The translations under genes were made by a program, and so were the position numbers. DNA of 64,000 bases, taken from Collybiopsis luxurians FD-317 M1 (lineage: Eukaryota; Basidiomycota; Agaricomycetes; Agaricales; Omphalotaceae). The stretch is from NCBI GenBank assembly GCA_000827265.1, contig KN834771.1:327330-391329 (forward strand). The letters are read 5' to 3'. Below the pieces are notes generated by a model. It did no database searches. It saw only the letters and a program-made list of their open reading frames with translations, and was not told the DNA's origin. Shown here one piece after another: positions 24,213 through 35,449 of the stretch (positions are counted from its first letter, which is position 1; the number at the start of each line of letters is the position of its first letter).

Positions 24213-25565
24213 ATATCCCTGTCCCAGTTCAGACTAATTTTTTTTAGGTAACATTCTTTGATAATGTCCCTGAAATGTTGGGTCGATGGCCCATGGGACA
24301 GAAAGAGGACTTGATGTGCCTCACATGTTTTGCAAATTACGAGTCCATGGAATGGAATGCCAAGTTTCTGCTCTGATGATTCTGTAGGCAGGCAATTTTG
24401 AATTGATCTAATTGGATGACTTCCTGTAGGCATTAATTGTTGAAAATCTTGCAATTAATCAATTCAGAATGCTCAGGTGGTGCTCCGAGTGCTGAAATTT
24501 GAAATTTGAGAGGCATCGTAAACTTGAACTCTACGAAGGGGTCCTGATCCCTTCGTAAATTTTTTTCAACCTTCGATGATATTTCCTAGCCCACTTTTGG
24601 ATACTCCGGTGATGTTTCCACATGTATCGACTCGAGCCGAGTAGGTCCGAGCGAATTGGGATCAACAAAATCAGGTGAGCGAGATGCTTGACTTCAGCGT
24701 TGGCGGGAATGATAAGCCAATCGTCTTAGGTTCGAACCATAGTGGTGTCTATCCAGGAAACCGTCCCAAAAGGCCGTTTATATTATACATTGGTGCAAGA
24801 AGGGAAGATACGACGGAGAGGTGTGTGTAAGAAAAAGAGGGAACCGGTCGAAAAGATGGCGGTACCGAAACTGAGGTGCAGGTGCCAAAAAACAGGGACG
24901 GAAACGGGTGTACTACAGGAACGAGGGGAGGGCGACGACAATAGTACGCTAGTACGAAGAACGAAAGAAAAAGAGAGAAAAAGAATAAATGAAACAATTT
25001 TTCTGTACGATTTTTTGAGCATACCTAGTACGAAGAGCGAAAGAAAAAGCGAGGGAAAAATACTACTATATTACAGTGTAAATACTCGAACCGAGACGTG
25101 GGATCCAGCTACAGCGTTTGAGTGAGATATTTGACAGCGAAGGGGACAGGCGGGCCCAGAGCCACTTGGACCTGCATGCGACAGCTGAGAATCCCCCTTG
25201 TGACCATAGGTAGGCGGACCTATGATTCCTAGGTAGGGAGATGGTTTCAGTGAGGTGCGAGGGGATGGTCACTGAACTAGACTCACCTTGACTATTAGCC
25301 TTGCGTAAACAAACTGTTTAAGCCCGAGCAAATAACTTGACTCATAATCCAATAAGTGCCGAATTGTTTATTGGAGGCTTTAATTGCTACAGGAAGTCAT
25401 CCATTTTTGCAATTTATACAATTTTAGTTAGTTTACATTACATTGATGATCCAGGATCCGCGAGGTAATTTGTTCCAATTACTGAAAAGGGCACGAGTCC
25501 TGCCACGCGTTACTATGTGTCAAGTCGGATGGAGCCCTATAACTCGGTTGCGGCCTATTCAGTGT
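24213..25565. other. Repeat-rich intergenic DNA
   Basis: TTACGAGTCCATGGAATGG at about 24338 is another terminus of the element family that ends at 24212, in opposite orientation. The 24345-24440 and 25395-25445 stretches match 6170-6300. A purine-rich 127-codon frame at 24742-25125 looks like low-complexity AGAAAG-type sequence rather than a gene. Confidence 0.5.
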
Positions 25566-26118
25566 TCACAATTTACGAGAAACAACCTGAAATTCCTCTC
25601 TACGAGGCGAGCAGCTCGAACATAAGTATTAAAGTAACTATATAAATGCATTTCCATTCAAACATGGACTAGACGCCAACTAGACGCTTTCAAAAGCCTC
25701 CTATGTTTGTAGGCACAACTTACGAGAAACAATCCTGAAATTCCCCTCTACGAGGCGAGCAGCTCGGACATAAGTATTAAAGTAACTATATGAATGCTTC
25801 TCCGCACAAAACTCACACAGGAAACGCCGCTTCTAGAGTCGAACTCTAACTATGCATTTCCATTCAAACATGGACTAGATGTCAACTAGACACTTTCAAA
25901 AGCCTCCTATGTTTGTAGGCACAACTTACGAGAAACAACCTGAAATTCCTCTCTACGAGGCGAGCAGCTCGGACATAAGTATTAAAGCGACTATATAAAT
26001 GCTTCTTCACACAAAACTCATACAGGAAACACCGCTTCTAGAGTCGAACTCTAACTATGCATTTCCATTCAAACATGGACTAGACACTTTCAAAAGCCTC
26101 CTATGTTTGTAGGTCATT
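25566..26118. repeat. Three tandem copies of a ~206-bp unit
   Basis: Units start with ACTTACGAGAAACAA-type sequence at about 25568, 25714 and 25920. Each contains CTACGAGGCGAGCAGCTCG and CATTTCCATTCAAACATGGA and ends in AAAAGCCTCCTATGTTTGTA. The first unit is shorter (about 146 bp): it lacks the internal block with the palindrome TAGAGTCGAACTCTA that the other two carry. Confidence 0.9.
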
Positions 26119-26190
26119 GGACTCGCAACCGGAGACTTGCGGCTTCTCTTTCTTCCCAGGTTTAGAGCCCCAATACCACCTGAACATTAG
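26112..26190 (+). repeat. tRNA-like relic, possible SINE head
   Basis: ACTCGCAACCGGAGACTTGC followed 20 bases later by AGGTTTAGAGCCCC resembles an anticodon arm and a mutated T-arm (canonical GGTTCGAGCCCC). The acceptor stem and spacing do not fit a functional tRNA. It directly follows the tandem repeat. Confidence 0.25.
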
Positions 26191-26402
26191 GACCAAAAGT
26201 GGGGTGAAGCGGACACCTCCAAAATATTATCTCCTACGGCGTGTATACAATTCTCATCTCAGCAAAAAAAAAAAAAAAATTATGAGAGAGGGATGAAAGA
26301 GTATAAAAGCTTTGTTCTGCAGACCGACTTTCCTCAGAGAACTACTTTTCTCTGACCACTTTCGAAGGCTACTCGCTTCACCAGTTTTTCTGCGTTGCAA
26401 AT

Positions 26403-27000
26403 ATGTTCGCTCGTCTCTCTCTGTTTGCTTTGGTAGCTTCCCTCGGAGCACTCGGTAATGCAAACCAGCCGCTTGTCGTCGCCACACTATTCACATCAAT
26501 TCTTTTTTTTTTTTCCTTACACTTTACTTCACTTAGGCACTAGTGCTCAAGCGACGTGCAATGGCCCATCCTACACAGTTGTTCCTGGAGACATTTGCAT
26601 TACTATTGCAAACAAACTTGATATCTCCTTACAGCAATTGCTAGAATGCAACCCCGTAAGTCTTTGAGTCTTGTAACCGACTCTCCAAATGTCTCAGATT
26701 TTTTTCCTCGAATGTACAACAGCAAATTGACGCTAACTGCGATAACCTCATCCCCACCGAACATCTTGCCACTCCAGGCTGTGGCGCTTGCAAACAGTTT
26801 TATACTGTTCAAGCGGGTGATATCTGCGTCAATATTGCTGCCCGGTTTGGCACTACCTTTCAACAGCTCCTATGCGCCAACTCTCAAATCAACCCTCAAT
26901 GTACCAACTTGCAGATCGGCGAGGTATGTCTAGGATATAGGCTCATCTCTCAACGAATAGCTTATTGACAATTCATTTGAAGGTTCTCTGCATTGTTTAG
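26403..27000 (+). CDS. Secreted two-LysM protein (129 aa)
   Basis: Four exons (26403-26454, 26537-26655, 26723-26923, 26983-27000) give 129 residues. Residues 1-20 form a signal peptide (MFARLSLFALVASLGALG). Two LysM domains follow: residues about 30-70 start YTVVPGDICITIANK, and residues about 84-127 start YTVQAGDICVNIAARFG and end in NLQIGEVLCI. Both keep the D-x-C-x-x-I-A core and paired cysteines. LysM domains bind chitin or related N-acetylglucosamine polymers. A small secreted fungal protein of this layout is usually grouped with LysM effector-like proteins that shield or sequester chitin fragments. A TATA-like TATAAAAG lies about 105 bp upstream of the ATG. Function is inferred from domains only. 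Confidence 0.92.
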
Positions 27001-28750
27001 AGCCAGCGGTAAACTAGCGCTATTGAAAGTCCTTCTGGAAGATTCACTATTTTTTCGGATAGCACCTACTTCGTTGTAACTTGTAACAATTTATTGAAAT
27101 ATATGGTGTGGAATATGTGTTGTTTTTCTTGCTTCATTGTGCAAAGACTGTATGAAAGGCACAAAATTTGCTATTATTCTCTTACTTATCCGCCTATAGG
27201 ATGGAAAATTTTGCAAATTTAAGAATGAAGTTCATTCTTTCCCAAGAAGGAAACGTCAAAGCTGCTCATATCTACCATCCCTGGATCCTGATACTTTTCC
27301 ATTATTGCGTTCAGTTGATCCTAGATGTCACCGGGCTTATAATCATTGGCACACATTGACATGTTGACGTTATCAGCTCACAGGACTGTGACTCTTCGTG
27401 GACCTGCTTGTGCCTCGCCTGTAAAAAGCACTAAATGACGTCTCGGGATTACATAGAACCATGTTTCCGCAGAATATCAGTATCAGAATTTTAGCAAGAC
27501 TTATAGCTTTTTTTGGGTTGTATGAGCTTCATGAAACATCTCATTTTCCGAAAACGTCTGCTTTGCCTTTACCACAGAACAAGCTCAACACGTACAATTT
27601 CTCTTGATCATATTGACAACCTTTCTGAGTGGACTATTCGGAGTACAGGAATTATGAGAAATGCCTTGGAATATCGCGGACAGAATGCTTACAGTACCTG
27701 TCGGGCTTCAGGGACACTGTATGAACCCGTTGTTTGACCACGGGACCTTTTGCGAGGTGTCATAGATCTGAAAACGCTTGCGATACGATGATCAGTTTAG
27801 TAGGGTGGGGACTTTTCTAGTACTCACTATCAGTGACAACGTTTCTGGCCAGACGAAGGGTCTCAGATATTCTCAATATCTGTGGCGGGGCTGTCACTCC
27901 GTCGCTCCAGGGTGTTCATTGATGACTGGGTTAATAATTGTACAGGGCTACGCAACCAAAGGAGAGCTGCAAGAGGGGAGCATCTAGTGTGAAGGCCAAA
28001 GAAAAAGAAGGAATAACAAGGGAAAAAACAACGATATAAAGAGAACCGTGGGAAAATGGCAAGTCCACTGCAAGATAAACTTTGAAGGAGACGAATCGAT
28101 TTGAACGAAGCTAGATTGGAACGCACCAAATAGTATTTGCTGGTAGCCTAAACGGGAGGAAGGCTCGGAGGACTCTCGAGAGGAAGGCTCCCCACCTTCG
28201 TTGAAGTTTGTCTGAATAGAGGTCCGGGGAAAACTAGGATCGGCGTCGCTACACATTCAACAGGATTGACGTCGAAGCCCATCGTGTTGATATAGGGTAA
28301 GGACATGCAGATAGCAAGAAAATGTTGCTAAGAGGTCGGAGGTGGGGAGGGAGGATAAGAGAACTTAGGTTCTCGGCGGTTTGGTCTCTCATCGTCCTCA
28401 GTTCGATGTCGTGTTTTGCCCCCCCTTTCCACACCCTATTTTTCTCATATACAGCGATAAGTTACTCACCGAAAGCTCCAGGCTGTGTCCCTTGCGCGTC
28501 GGCTTCGTTCCTCCTCCTCCTGCTCGTCCGCACGGGGCCAAGCCACAGCCAAAACACTGCATTTGAAGGACTTGAGATATTTCATGCTATGGCTCAAATG
28601 GAGCTGATACATCATATTATTTGCATCAAACATCAGACTTGCAAGACTTGTGCAAGACAGAACGGAGGTTGTTGACCCCTATTCTCCCCGTCGCGGCCCT
28701 CACTACTAATTTCACGTGGATTACCATTCCAGTATATCACCACCACCACC
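27001..28750. other. Intergenic with repeat fragments
   Basis: 27570-27760 is a decayed relative of 21222-21620. 27990-28085 (CCGTGGGAAAATGGCAAGTC, then CACTGCAAGAT) matches the right-terminal region of the inverted-repeat elements at 24150 and 46135. No intact gene recognised. Confidence 0.5.
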
Positions 28751-29604
28751 ATGGCCAACATCATCCGAACTCCCAAGTCTGGCAACCATTGGACTGGCAT
28801 TGAACTGAAGGCGTACAATATTTCCATTCAAAATCTACCAGCCAAGAACTTCTTCAATCAAGACCTTCCCGATTCTCTCCATATGACTTTCAAGTTACGA
28901 ACGACAACACCCATCATTTGTTGAGGTATCTCGACCTCGCTACCAGAGTTAATGTAGGAATGTTATCTTTCTACATAAGCCAGCCGCGAAGTTGCATCTT
29001 GCTGACATTGATTTTTCCCTTCCCCCCGCCGTGTTTAGGTCAAGAGTCGGCAATTGATGATTTTGCAAAGGGACTGTTACGTATGCTCGGATTCGAAGAG
29101 CGGAATCATGTGCTGAGATCACGCTATCCCATACCTTTAACCATCTGTGGCGACTCCTCGCGAACGGCTCAATCCGATATCTGTCTCATTCACCACCACC
29201 AGTCAACGATCCTTCTCCTCATCAAAGAAGATAAAACCCTCCTCGGCCCAACGGATCCAGAGCCTCAGGTTATCGCAGAGGCCATCGCGACCTTTCAGAT
29301 GAACAACCGCAATCGAACTCGGCGCGGCCTCCAGACGAAGAAGATCATGTCGATTCCGTGCATCATGATCGTCGGCACTCGGCCAATCTTCTACGTCGTT
29401 CCTGTAACGGAACAGCTCAGTGAAGCCGTGGAGCAAGGTCAATACCCCGAACACAAAACTCAAGTTTTGAGATACGTTGTTGGAGCAGGGACGCGGTTAA
29501 CCGAAGGCATGGAGCAGCCCGATTTGAACGAGGAAGCTTTGAAGCATTATGTTCTCTTCCGCTCGTTTGCAAAGCGTCTTTGGTCAGAACTTCTGTCCGA
29601 GTAA
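28751..29604 (+). CDS. Agaricomycete-specific conserved protein, 5' part disturbed
   Basis: Two coding-quality parts are seen. The 5' part starts at ATG 28751 (MANIIRTPKSGNHWTGIELK) and runs to about 28900. The 3' part, from about 28905 (DNTHHLLRYLDLATRVN) through GQESAIDDFAKGLLRMLGF to the stop at 29604, includes LTICGDSSRTAQSDICL, KEDKTLLGP and MSIPCIMIVGTRPIFYVVPV. This order matches a widespread mushroom family without known function whose EDKT and GTRP-type motifs I recall being conserved. The two parts are in different frames without an obvious intron. The intron expected before GQESAI (GTAGGA to TTTAG) would also shift frame by one, although leaving it unspliced keeps the frame open. 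The gene is either a frameshifted copy, has an unusual splice form, or contains a sequence error. Confidence 0.6.
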
Positions 29605-29798
29605 TTCAGCAATGAAGACGTGATGTAGTCGATCCTAAAGGCGATACAAGTACTTAGTTCAAAGGTTAATCGATAAAGTTGATAGTTGCCTATGTGCTCC
29701 GGTACGACTATGAGCAAATAAAATTACGAGACATCAAACCCAGTAACACCGAACATTACTATAATAATAAAGAAAAAATCCTTCAGAACGGCAATCCA

Positions 29799-31286
29799 TC
29801 ACGACAAGGAGGTCGATACTGATGATGATAACCCTAAACCGCTCCTCTCCAACGCCATCATCCTCATACTCACTCTATCATCCACCCTCAACCTCCGTCC
29901 TTCCCTCTCACCCTCCCCAGGGGGCGAAACACTCCTCTCCCTTCTTTGCCTTCCACCACCAGCGGAGCCGGATCCAGACGGCCCATACGTAGACGAAGTC
30001 CGCGAAGGTGTAGGTGATGGTGGCGGCGTCGCCGTTCCCCGACTACTCCCTCTCAGCAACGACGTCGTACGCGTATGCTGCTGCTGCTGCATCTCAGCCT
30101 GTCCCCTCCTCCAAAAGAAAACCCAACTCCAAAACCTACTCCTCCACCTCGCCTGTCTATCCGCCCTCTCCTTCTCCTCTCTCCTCCTCTCAAACGCCGA
30201 CCGATACCTCTCATAGCTTTCTCTGAATCCTCTGTCGATACGGGACGAAAAGATGAGTTCGCCGCGGGGGTTAGTCGTCGGTGGGATGGGAGAGATGGGG
30301 ATCATGGTGGACGGTGAACGCGATTGAGAGCGTTTGTTGGAAGGGAACGGCGAAGGGGAGGGCGAGCGTGATGATCTAGATGTACCCGTTCCTCTACTTA
30401 GAGTATTAGACCGACTGGTGGCCCGAAGGGGAGGAGACGACGACGACGACGGTGTTGACGGCGAATTAGACGCCGAAGAGTTACTCTGGTTCTGATTGTT
30501 TTCTTGAGGCCGAGGAAAGAAAAACGACATGGGATTCCAATATCGGAATTGGAATTTTGATCTCAAGGGAGGCTTGCGAACGTTCAGATACATGTTGAAC
30601 GATCTAAGAGCCTTGTTGGCGTGCGGTACGTATCTGTGTAAGATAGTTCTGTTCGTTTACCCGTCTCAGATCCAACAAGCAGAATCGTAAACTCACTTGT
30701 TCGCATACGCGATTTTCTCAGAGTACATCCCGCTTGCAAAAAACAACACCAGAGTCGTCACACTGACAAAAAGCAGGCCGGTGGTGAGGTACGTTGGATG
30801 GACGAGTACAACTTCGGGCTCTTCAGAGTACCCAGAATAATCGAAATAGTCAGGATCATTGGGATCGAGGTCCGGATATAATTCAGGTAAAAGACTGAGT
30901 CGCTGTAGAAGCCATGTATACGGTAGAGCTAGAAATGAAGCTTCCGGAGACGCCAGGACTTCGTACAGCAGAAATGTGATGACAGTCAAGAGTTGTACGA
31001 GGAATACTGAGCACGAAGACGACATTCAGCGAGAGTTAGGAGGAAGTAGTCAGATTTCCAGCAGCAACTCACACTGATACCTCTGCTTCCTCCTCTGTAA
31101 ACTGGCTGCGGTGGTCTTGAGGCGCTCTTCAAACAAAAGTAGGTCCCGGTAAGTTGTAGAATCATTCGGAGGAAAGAAGAACGTCGCCGTTGAGGATGAT
31201 GATGAGGAAGATGATTTGGAGGACGAGGAAGATGACGAGGAAGTGGGAGAGCCTGATCTAGACGGCGACGGTGTGGAACGAGACAT
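29799..31286 (-). CDS. SPO7: Spo7/CNEP1R1-like regulatory subunit of the Nem1-Spo7 phosphatase
   Basis: Three exons (31286-31073, 31006-30697, 30633-29799) give 452 residues. After a Ser-rich N-terminus comes the family signature TTYRDLLLFEERLKTTAASL, a first membrane hairpin segment (residues about 73-89), an acidic loop with PDLDPNDPDYFDY, and a second membrane segment (about 144-165, YLTTGLLFVSVTTLVLFFAS). Then follows the conserved post-membrane stretch YSEKIAYANKYVPHANKALR leading to FNMYLNVRKPP. Known Spo7/CNEP1R1 proteins sit in the ER and nuclear membrane. They hold the Nem1 phosphatase that activates the lipin Pah1, controlling lipid synthesis and nuclear shape. The C-terminal ~250 residues are a Ser/Pro/Arg-rich tail, much longer than in yeast. 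The assignment rests on motif order and topology. Confidence 0.8.
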
Positions 31287-32482
31287 GCATTGCACCCATT
31301 TCGCACGTGCCGGATTTGGGCGCTCGTTAAGCGCCTGCAAAGGAACGCTTTGACCGAGAAGACTCCCACAAGGACCCCAAACGCCTAGGCTTTTCACCAG
31401 TGGCCTCATTCCAAAAAAGTAAAACTCATTAAGAAGTTCGGATACTGTAATATTAGGTTATAATGACCCCCCTCAACCAATTCTGGCCGACTCAAATTTG
31501 GCCAAGAATTGGACTTCAAACTGCAAAAACCCTCTGTTGGACAACGGATGAAAGAATTATATATGTATGCCTCCTCTTTGAACACGTTCAACGTTGAATC
31601 TCCTTGAAATCCAATCATCCCATTTTTGTCTCGAATATTTCGACGGTCCCAGTCACGACTGACTGGAACATTCAACTAACGCAATGCGAGTTGCAACCCA
31701 GGGAGACAACAGCATATGTCTGTTCAACATGATGAGTGCAACTTCATCTTTACAGTTATTCTGGAAATCATCGCTCGGTATTTGCGCGTTGTCTAACCTT
31801 GTCAGTTCGGGCGCCTCGCTGAAGATGTACATCGCGGCTGAGGATCAAGTGCGTTTCCTGACACTTGGAAAATGATTCACTAAACTCTGTCAAATGCGGT
31901 ACGGTAGTTACCTACTGCTCATCGACACTTGACATGCCAAGAACGAACCATAATACAAGAATAGCAGATGGATACCACTTTTCGACAGCCGCATTATTTC
32001 TGTGCTTTTTCTTCTCCTTGTCTTTCTCTTTTCTCTGGTCACGCTGGAGATTACTTATTATCCGATTGACAAGGTGAACAGGCTGTTTATCTCGAACTTC
32101 ATTTACGCTTTCCGCATCATGCCGGACCAGTCCTATGAGCTGCAATATTCCTCTTATCCCACGTCTTGCTATCTTTCCATGATATTCAAAGGCAATCCTT
32201 TCGATTATGGGATGTATGATGCTATGGTTGCGTCGCTTTGGCAGCCCCCGATGAAAGCCTCCCCCATGGTGATAAATCAAAAAGGATTGAGAGTATCGGG
32301 CTACAAAATACACACTTAAATAACTTTTTTGATCTGCAACACATACATACATATTAAATAACTCGAACTTTCGCTGTCGCAGAACTATCAATGGTCAGCC
32401 TGAATGTTGGAGCCACTTCGCAAACTGTTGGCTGTCAGCCTGCGCACAGAACAGAAATAATATAATGAAACGGTAACAGGGC
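31287..32482. other. Intergenic, unassigned open frames
   Basis: A 159-codon frame on the minus strand (31912-32391) and a 105-codon frame on the plus strand (32002-32319) overlap. Neither has recognisable domains or clear splice context, so no gene is called. Confidence 0.4.
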
Positions 32483-33878
32483 TCAATGTTCATCTCCTTG
32501 AGACTGAGTATTAGTTCCTGATTCAATAACATGATTGGTGGCCATCGTAGCGCTGCCATCCATCGTGTCCGCATGTCCAGGAAGAGTGGATTCAATCCAA
32601 GTTTGGTTCACGGGCGAAAGGTTGGTGTGTATCAAGATAAACACCACAATAGGATACAGTGCCTAGAGGTGAATTGTTTTCAAAAGGGCTAAACTTGGGG
32701 CTAAAGCGAGATTGGCAGAACCACCTACCGAGGAAAGATTAAAGAGTAACTCTGCAACGCTCAAGAAAATATTAAATTGAAAACTGGTTGGGAGTGTGTT
32801 CAACCCAAAAGCAATTACCCCCAGGAGTTGAAGCGCGCAGAAAACCGCTCCGGATTCAATTAAGAGCAGCATCATGTGCAAAGGTTGGCTTCTATGCCAT
32901 AAAGCACTGGAAGCCCGTCGGAGGAAGCGGAAATGTGTCCTATAAGCCCATGGACTAAGTCGATAGATAAACGAATGGATGAAAATTCTTACATGGCTTT
33001 GACCACAATCATTAGTGTTGCAAAAAGATTGGTCGCCAAAGAAACGCCAATAGAGGTTGCATCTACAACGTTCGTGTTTAATGAGTTGATTTGAGCAACA
33101 TCTGCATTGTCGAATATGCAGTCGATTATATTGATTACTGCATGGTTCATATAGGTAGTTGAGGAATCGAAGAAAGCAAGTCAGGACCAAGCAACACGAC
33201 GTAAAACTGGGCAAAAATTGCGTGCCTGTATTTGCACCCATGAGGATGACCAGGATTACCTTCCACACTGTTTGTTCCCGGAACAGTATCCATGCCCTCC
33301 AGACTACTATAAAATCACCCAGTACCAGCTAACAGGTGTATGATACGAAGAGTCCGAGGTAAGGAGGTTAATTCACAATCGCCAATGCAGCACGCACATT
33401 CACTGTTTCAGACCAGAGCGACATATCGCTCCAAAAAGCAGTCTTGTCATCTACCAAGTCTCCTTGTGCGGCAAGATCCTTGCTGGGATGTTTAATGAAT
33501 GCAAGTTGGATATAATCCAAAGGACTACCAGCGGCCCCGGCAGCTGTCCAAGTGAAGCCCAGGAATATGCCTATCAAACATAGAACCATCATTTTGTTTG
33601 GTTTGCCTTCGGAGTTCCTCCTTTCGAGGTCATTTAGTTAAGAAAGGAACAAGGGTGAAGGGAAAGGGTATGGAAGCAATGTGCTCACAATGCCAAGTAG
33701 AGAGCGAGAGACATTCCCACAAAAAGCCCTGTTTTTTTTTTGAAAAAAATGAGACACATTCGGAAACTTATGGGTTATACTTCTTACCCCATCCTGCCAC
33801 AAAGATAATGACCTGCAGCGCCTGAAGGAAGATATTTTCACCAAAGTCGATCAATAATGCTTGGTCGTCTGGTGTCAT
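32483..33878 (-). CDS. Seven-transmembrane paralogue C (330 aa)
   Basis: Exons 33878-33788, 33728-33689, 33620-33398, 33328-33226, 33137-32993, 32939-32729 and 32662-32483 join in one frame to 330 residues. All seven hydrophobic segments of the family are present. WRAW is kept, but the IECGAVF motif reads IESGAVF, with a serine replacing the cysteine. The fourth intron appears to start with GC (CAG/GCACGC), as at the same position in pseudogene A, while B, D, E and F have GT there. C is the most diverged of the minus-strand copies. It ends in GDEH, as does A (DEH), whereas D, E and F end in DNEY or DDEY. The start MTPDDQALL agrees with the family. Function unknown. Confidence 0.85.
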
Positions 33879-35449
33879 TTTGAGGACTCAGACGGAGCCA
33901 GAATCCATGTGTAACCCGCTCCAATCTCCTCTTTTTTATATATTGACTTGTACGCAGCTTTCTGGCATCCGAATATCTTTTCTTGGTCTCTTTTGCTGAC
34001 TCCCATCTCGTCTTCGAAGATGATCATGATTGTAAAACCCCACTTTTGTTTATCTACTCCACTGTTCTTTCTCTTTCCACTTGCGATTTCGTGATTCACC
34101 CTAGTTAGGTGTAGCCATACCCAGTCCTATGAATTCGGGTCATGGTTTTGAGGAGATATATTAATCAGAATACAAACTATTTTGAACGGAGCGTGAGATA
34201 AGGATGTACACTAATGGAAAGTGAGACTGACTACTGAGAAGATCTATTCCGGGCTTATGAACAAATCTTCCTTGGTAAGGAAGCCTTGAGAGAGATCCTG
34301 ATATGATTCCGAAAGCCGCGGAGACGGATAGCGATCCAACTCTCCATCTCCATGAATAACCGCCGTGTGCCGTTATGCATTATCTTGGAGGCAAAACTGG
34401 TCTCCATTTAAAGGCTTTCTGTGAGAGGATTGTTGGTCTGAAAACGACGCACTCCAGCATGTGATACAATGAGCCTAAGTGATTATTGTTTATGCCTCGC
34501 AATCATCGCGCGGATAATCACCACACCAAGTTAAATCCACTCAATTTGAATAAACCCTAATTCTCGGGAACGACAGAATATAAGAACTTCGGTGGGAGAA
34601 TATTGGAGTTCACATACCACACAAGCGAAGTATGAAGAAGTCATGGCCTGGAAGCGCCATGCATAGGTAGGTTCAGTAATGCCTACTCAACAGTAATGTG
34701 AGCCTTGAACCTGAATCAGTGAATCCGAGGTTTGGGTTCCGAAGTTCAGGTTCAGAGGTGCATCTGGTCTGAACCAGGATTGTAGGTTTGTCAATCTACT
34801 ATGCATCAGCGGGCATGACACTGCAGTCAAGAATTTTGCATTTTAAATTGTTTCAATAAATCATTTTGTTGTATTAAAATAAATCTCGAAAGTAAAAGAA
34901 TATAAATTTTGTCAGGACTCAAGAAAAGGAAAATCTTATGTTTTTTATTTGTAATAAATAATGGTATCATTGTTCTTATTGTCCAAGTGGCACAACTTTG
35001 TATACAGCTACTGGAATCTTGCCCCTAGTCTGTCAAAGCTAGCAGGCCTAGCCGCCTATCTAGTTCCTGTTCCGCTGAGCTTGTAAAACACTCTACTGTG
35101 CAACTCAGATGAGTGGTGTCACCTACCATTTGTAACTTTGAGCACTCCGTGAGTCTGCGCATTTGATTCCCATTGCAAAATTGTCATTTCTGAAGATTGT
35201 AGGCATGGCCACAAAAATCATGCAATAGTTTGGCTATGATCAGCAGCAAGCAAGGTGCTCAGCCACAAGTAGACCAATGGCCCCAATCTTGCCAGTATGA
35301 AACTTCTGAGACCATTGGTCTTGCTCTTTTCAATAGCCATAGCTGAAAATAACCCTATTACTATACAGACTACAGAACGCTGCTAACTGCTAAACTGTCC
35401 ATTACAGTTCATTCTCAACCTTCTGGTGTTATAGTCTACAGCCTGATTG
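33879..35449. other. Intergenic between 7TM C and D
   Basis: The first ~200 bp contain the CTTCGAAGATGATCATGAT word shared with the upstream regions of E and F. At 34700-34770 GAACCTGAA and TTCAGGTTC words occur in both orientations. No gene seen. Confidence 0.45.
34010..34032 (-). promoter_or_regulatory. Shared upstream motif of 7TM gene C
   Basis: GTCTTCGAAGATGATCATGA lies about 140 bp upstream of the ATG of C. It matches the motif at similar distance upstream of E and F, so it is a candidate promoter element. Confidence 0.4.

Noticed and set aside
24640..24740. tRNA-like B box (GGTTCGAACC) in a plausible spacing from upstream sequence
   Set aside because: The T-arm stem does not pair beyond one or two bases, and there is no anticodon arm or acceptor stem.
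24742..25125. 127-codon Lys/Arg/Glu-rich frame
   Set aside because: It consists of purine-rich AGAAAG low-complexity sequence with an internal short duplication, and no domain is seen.
29799..30593. Opposite-strand frames over the SPO7 C-terminal exon
   Set aside because: They are complements of the Ser/Pro/Arg-rich coding repeat. The minus-strand frame continues the conserved SPO7 exons.
31912..32391. 159-codon minus-strand frame as a gene
   Set aside because: No domain, no splice context, and the opposite strand is equally open. Left as unassigned.
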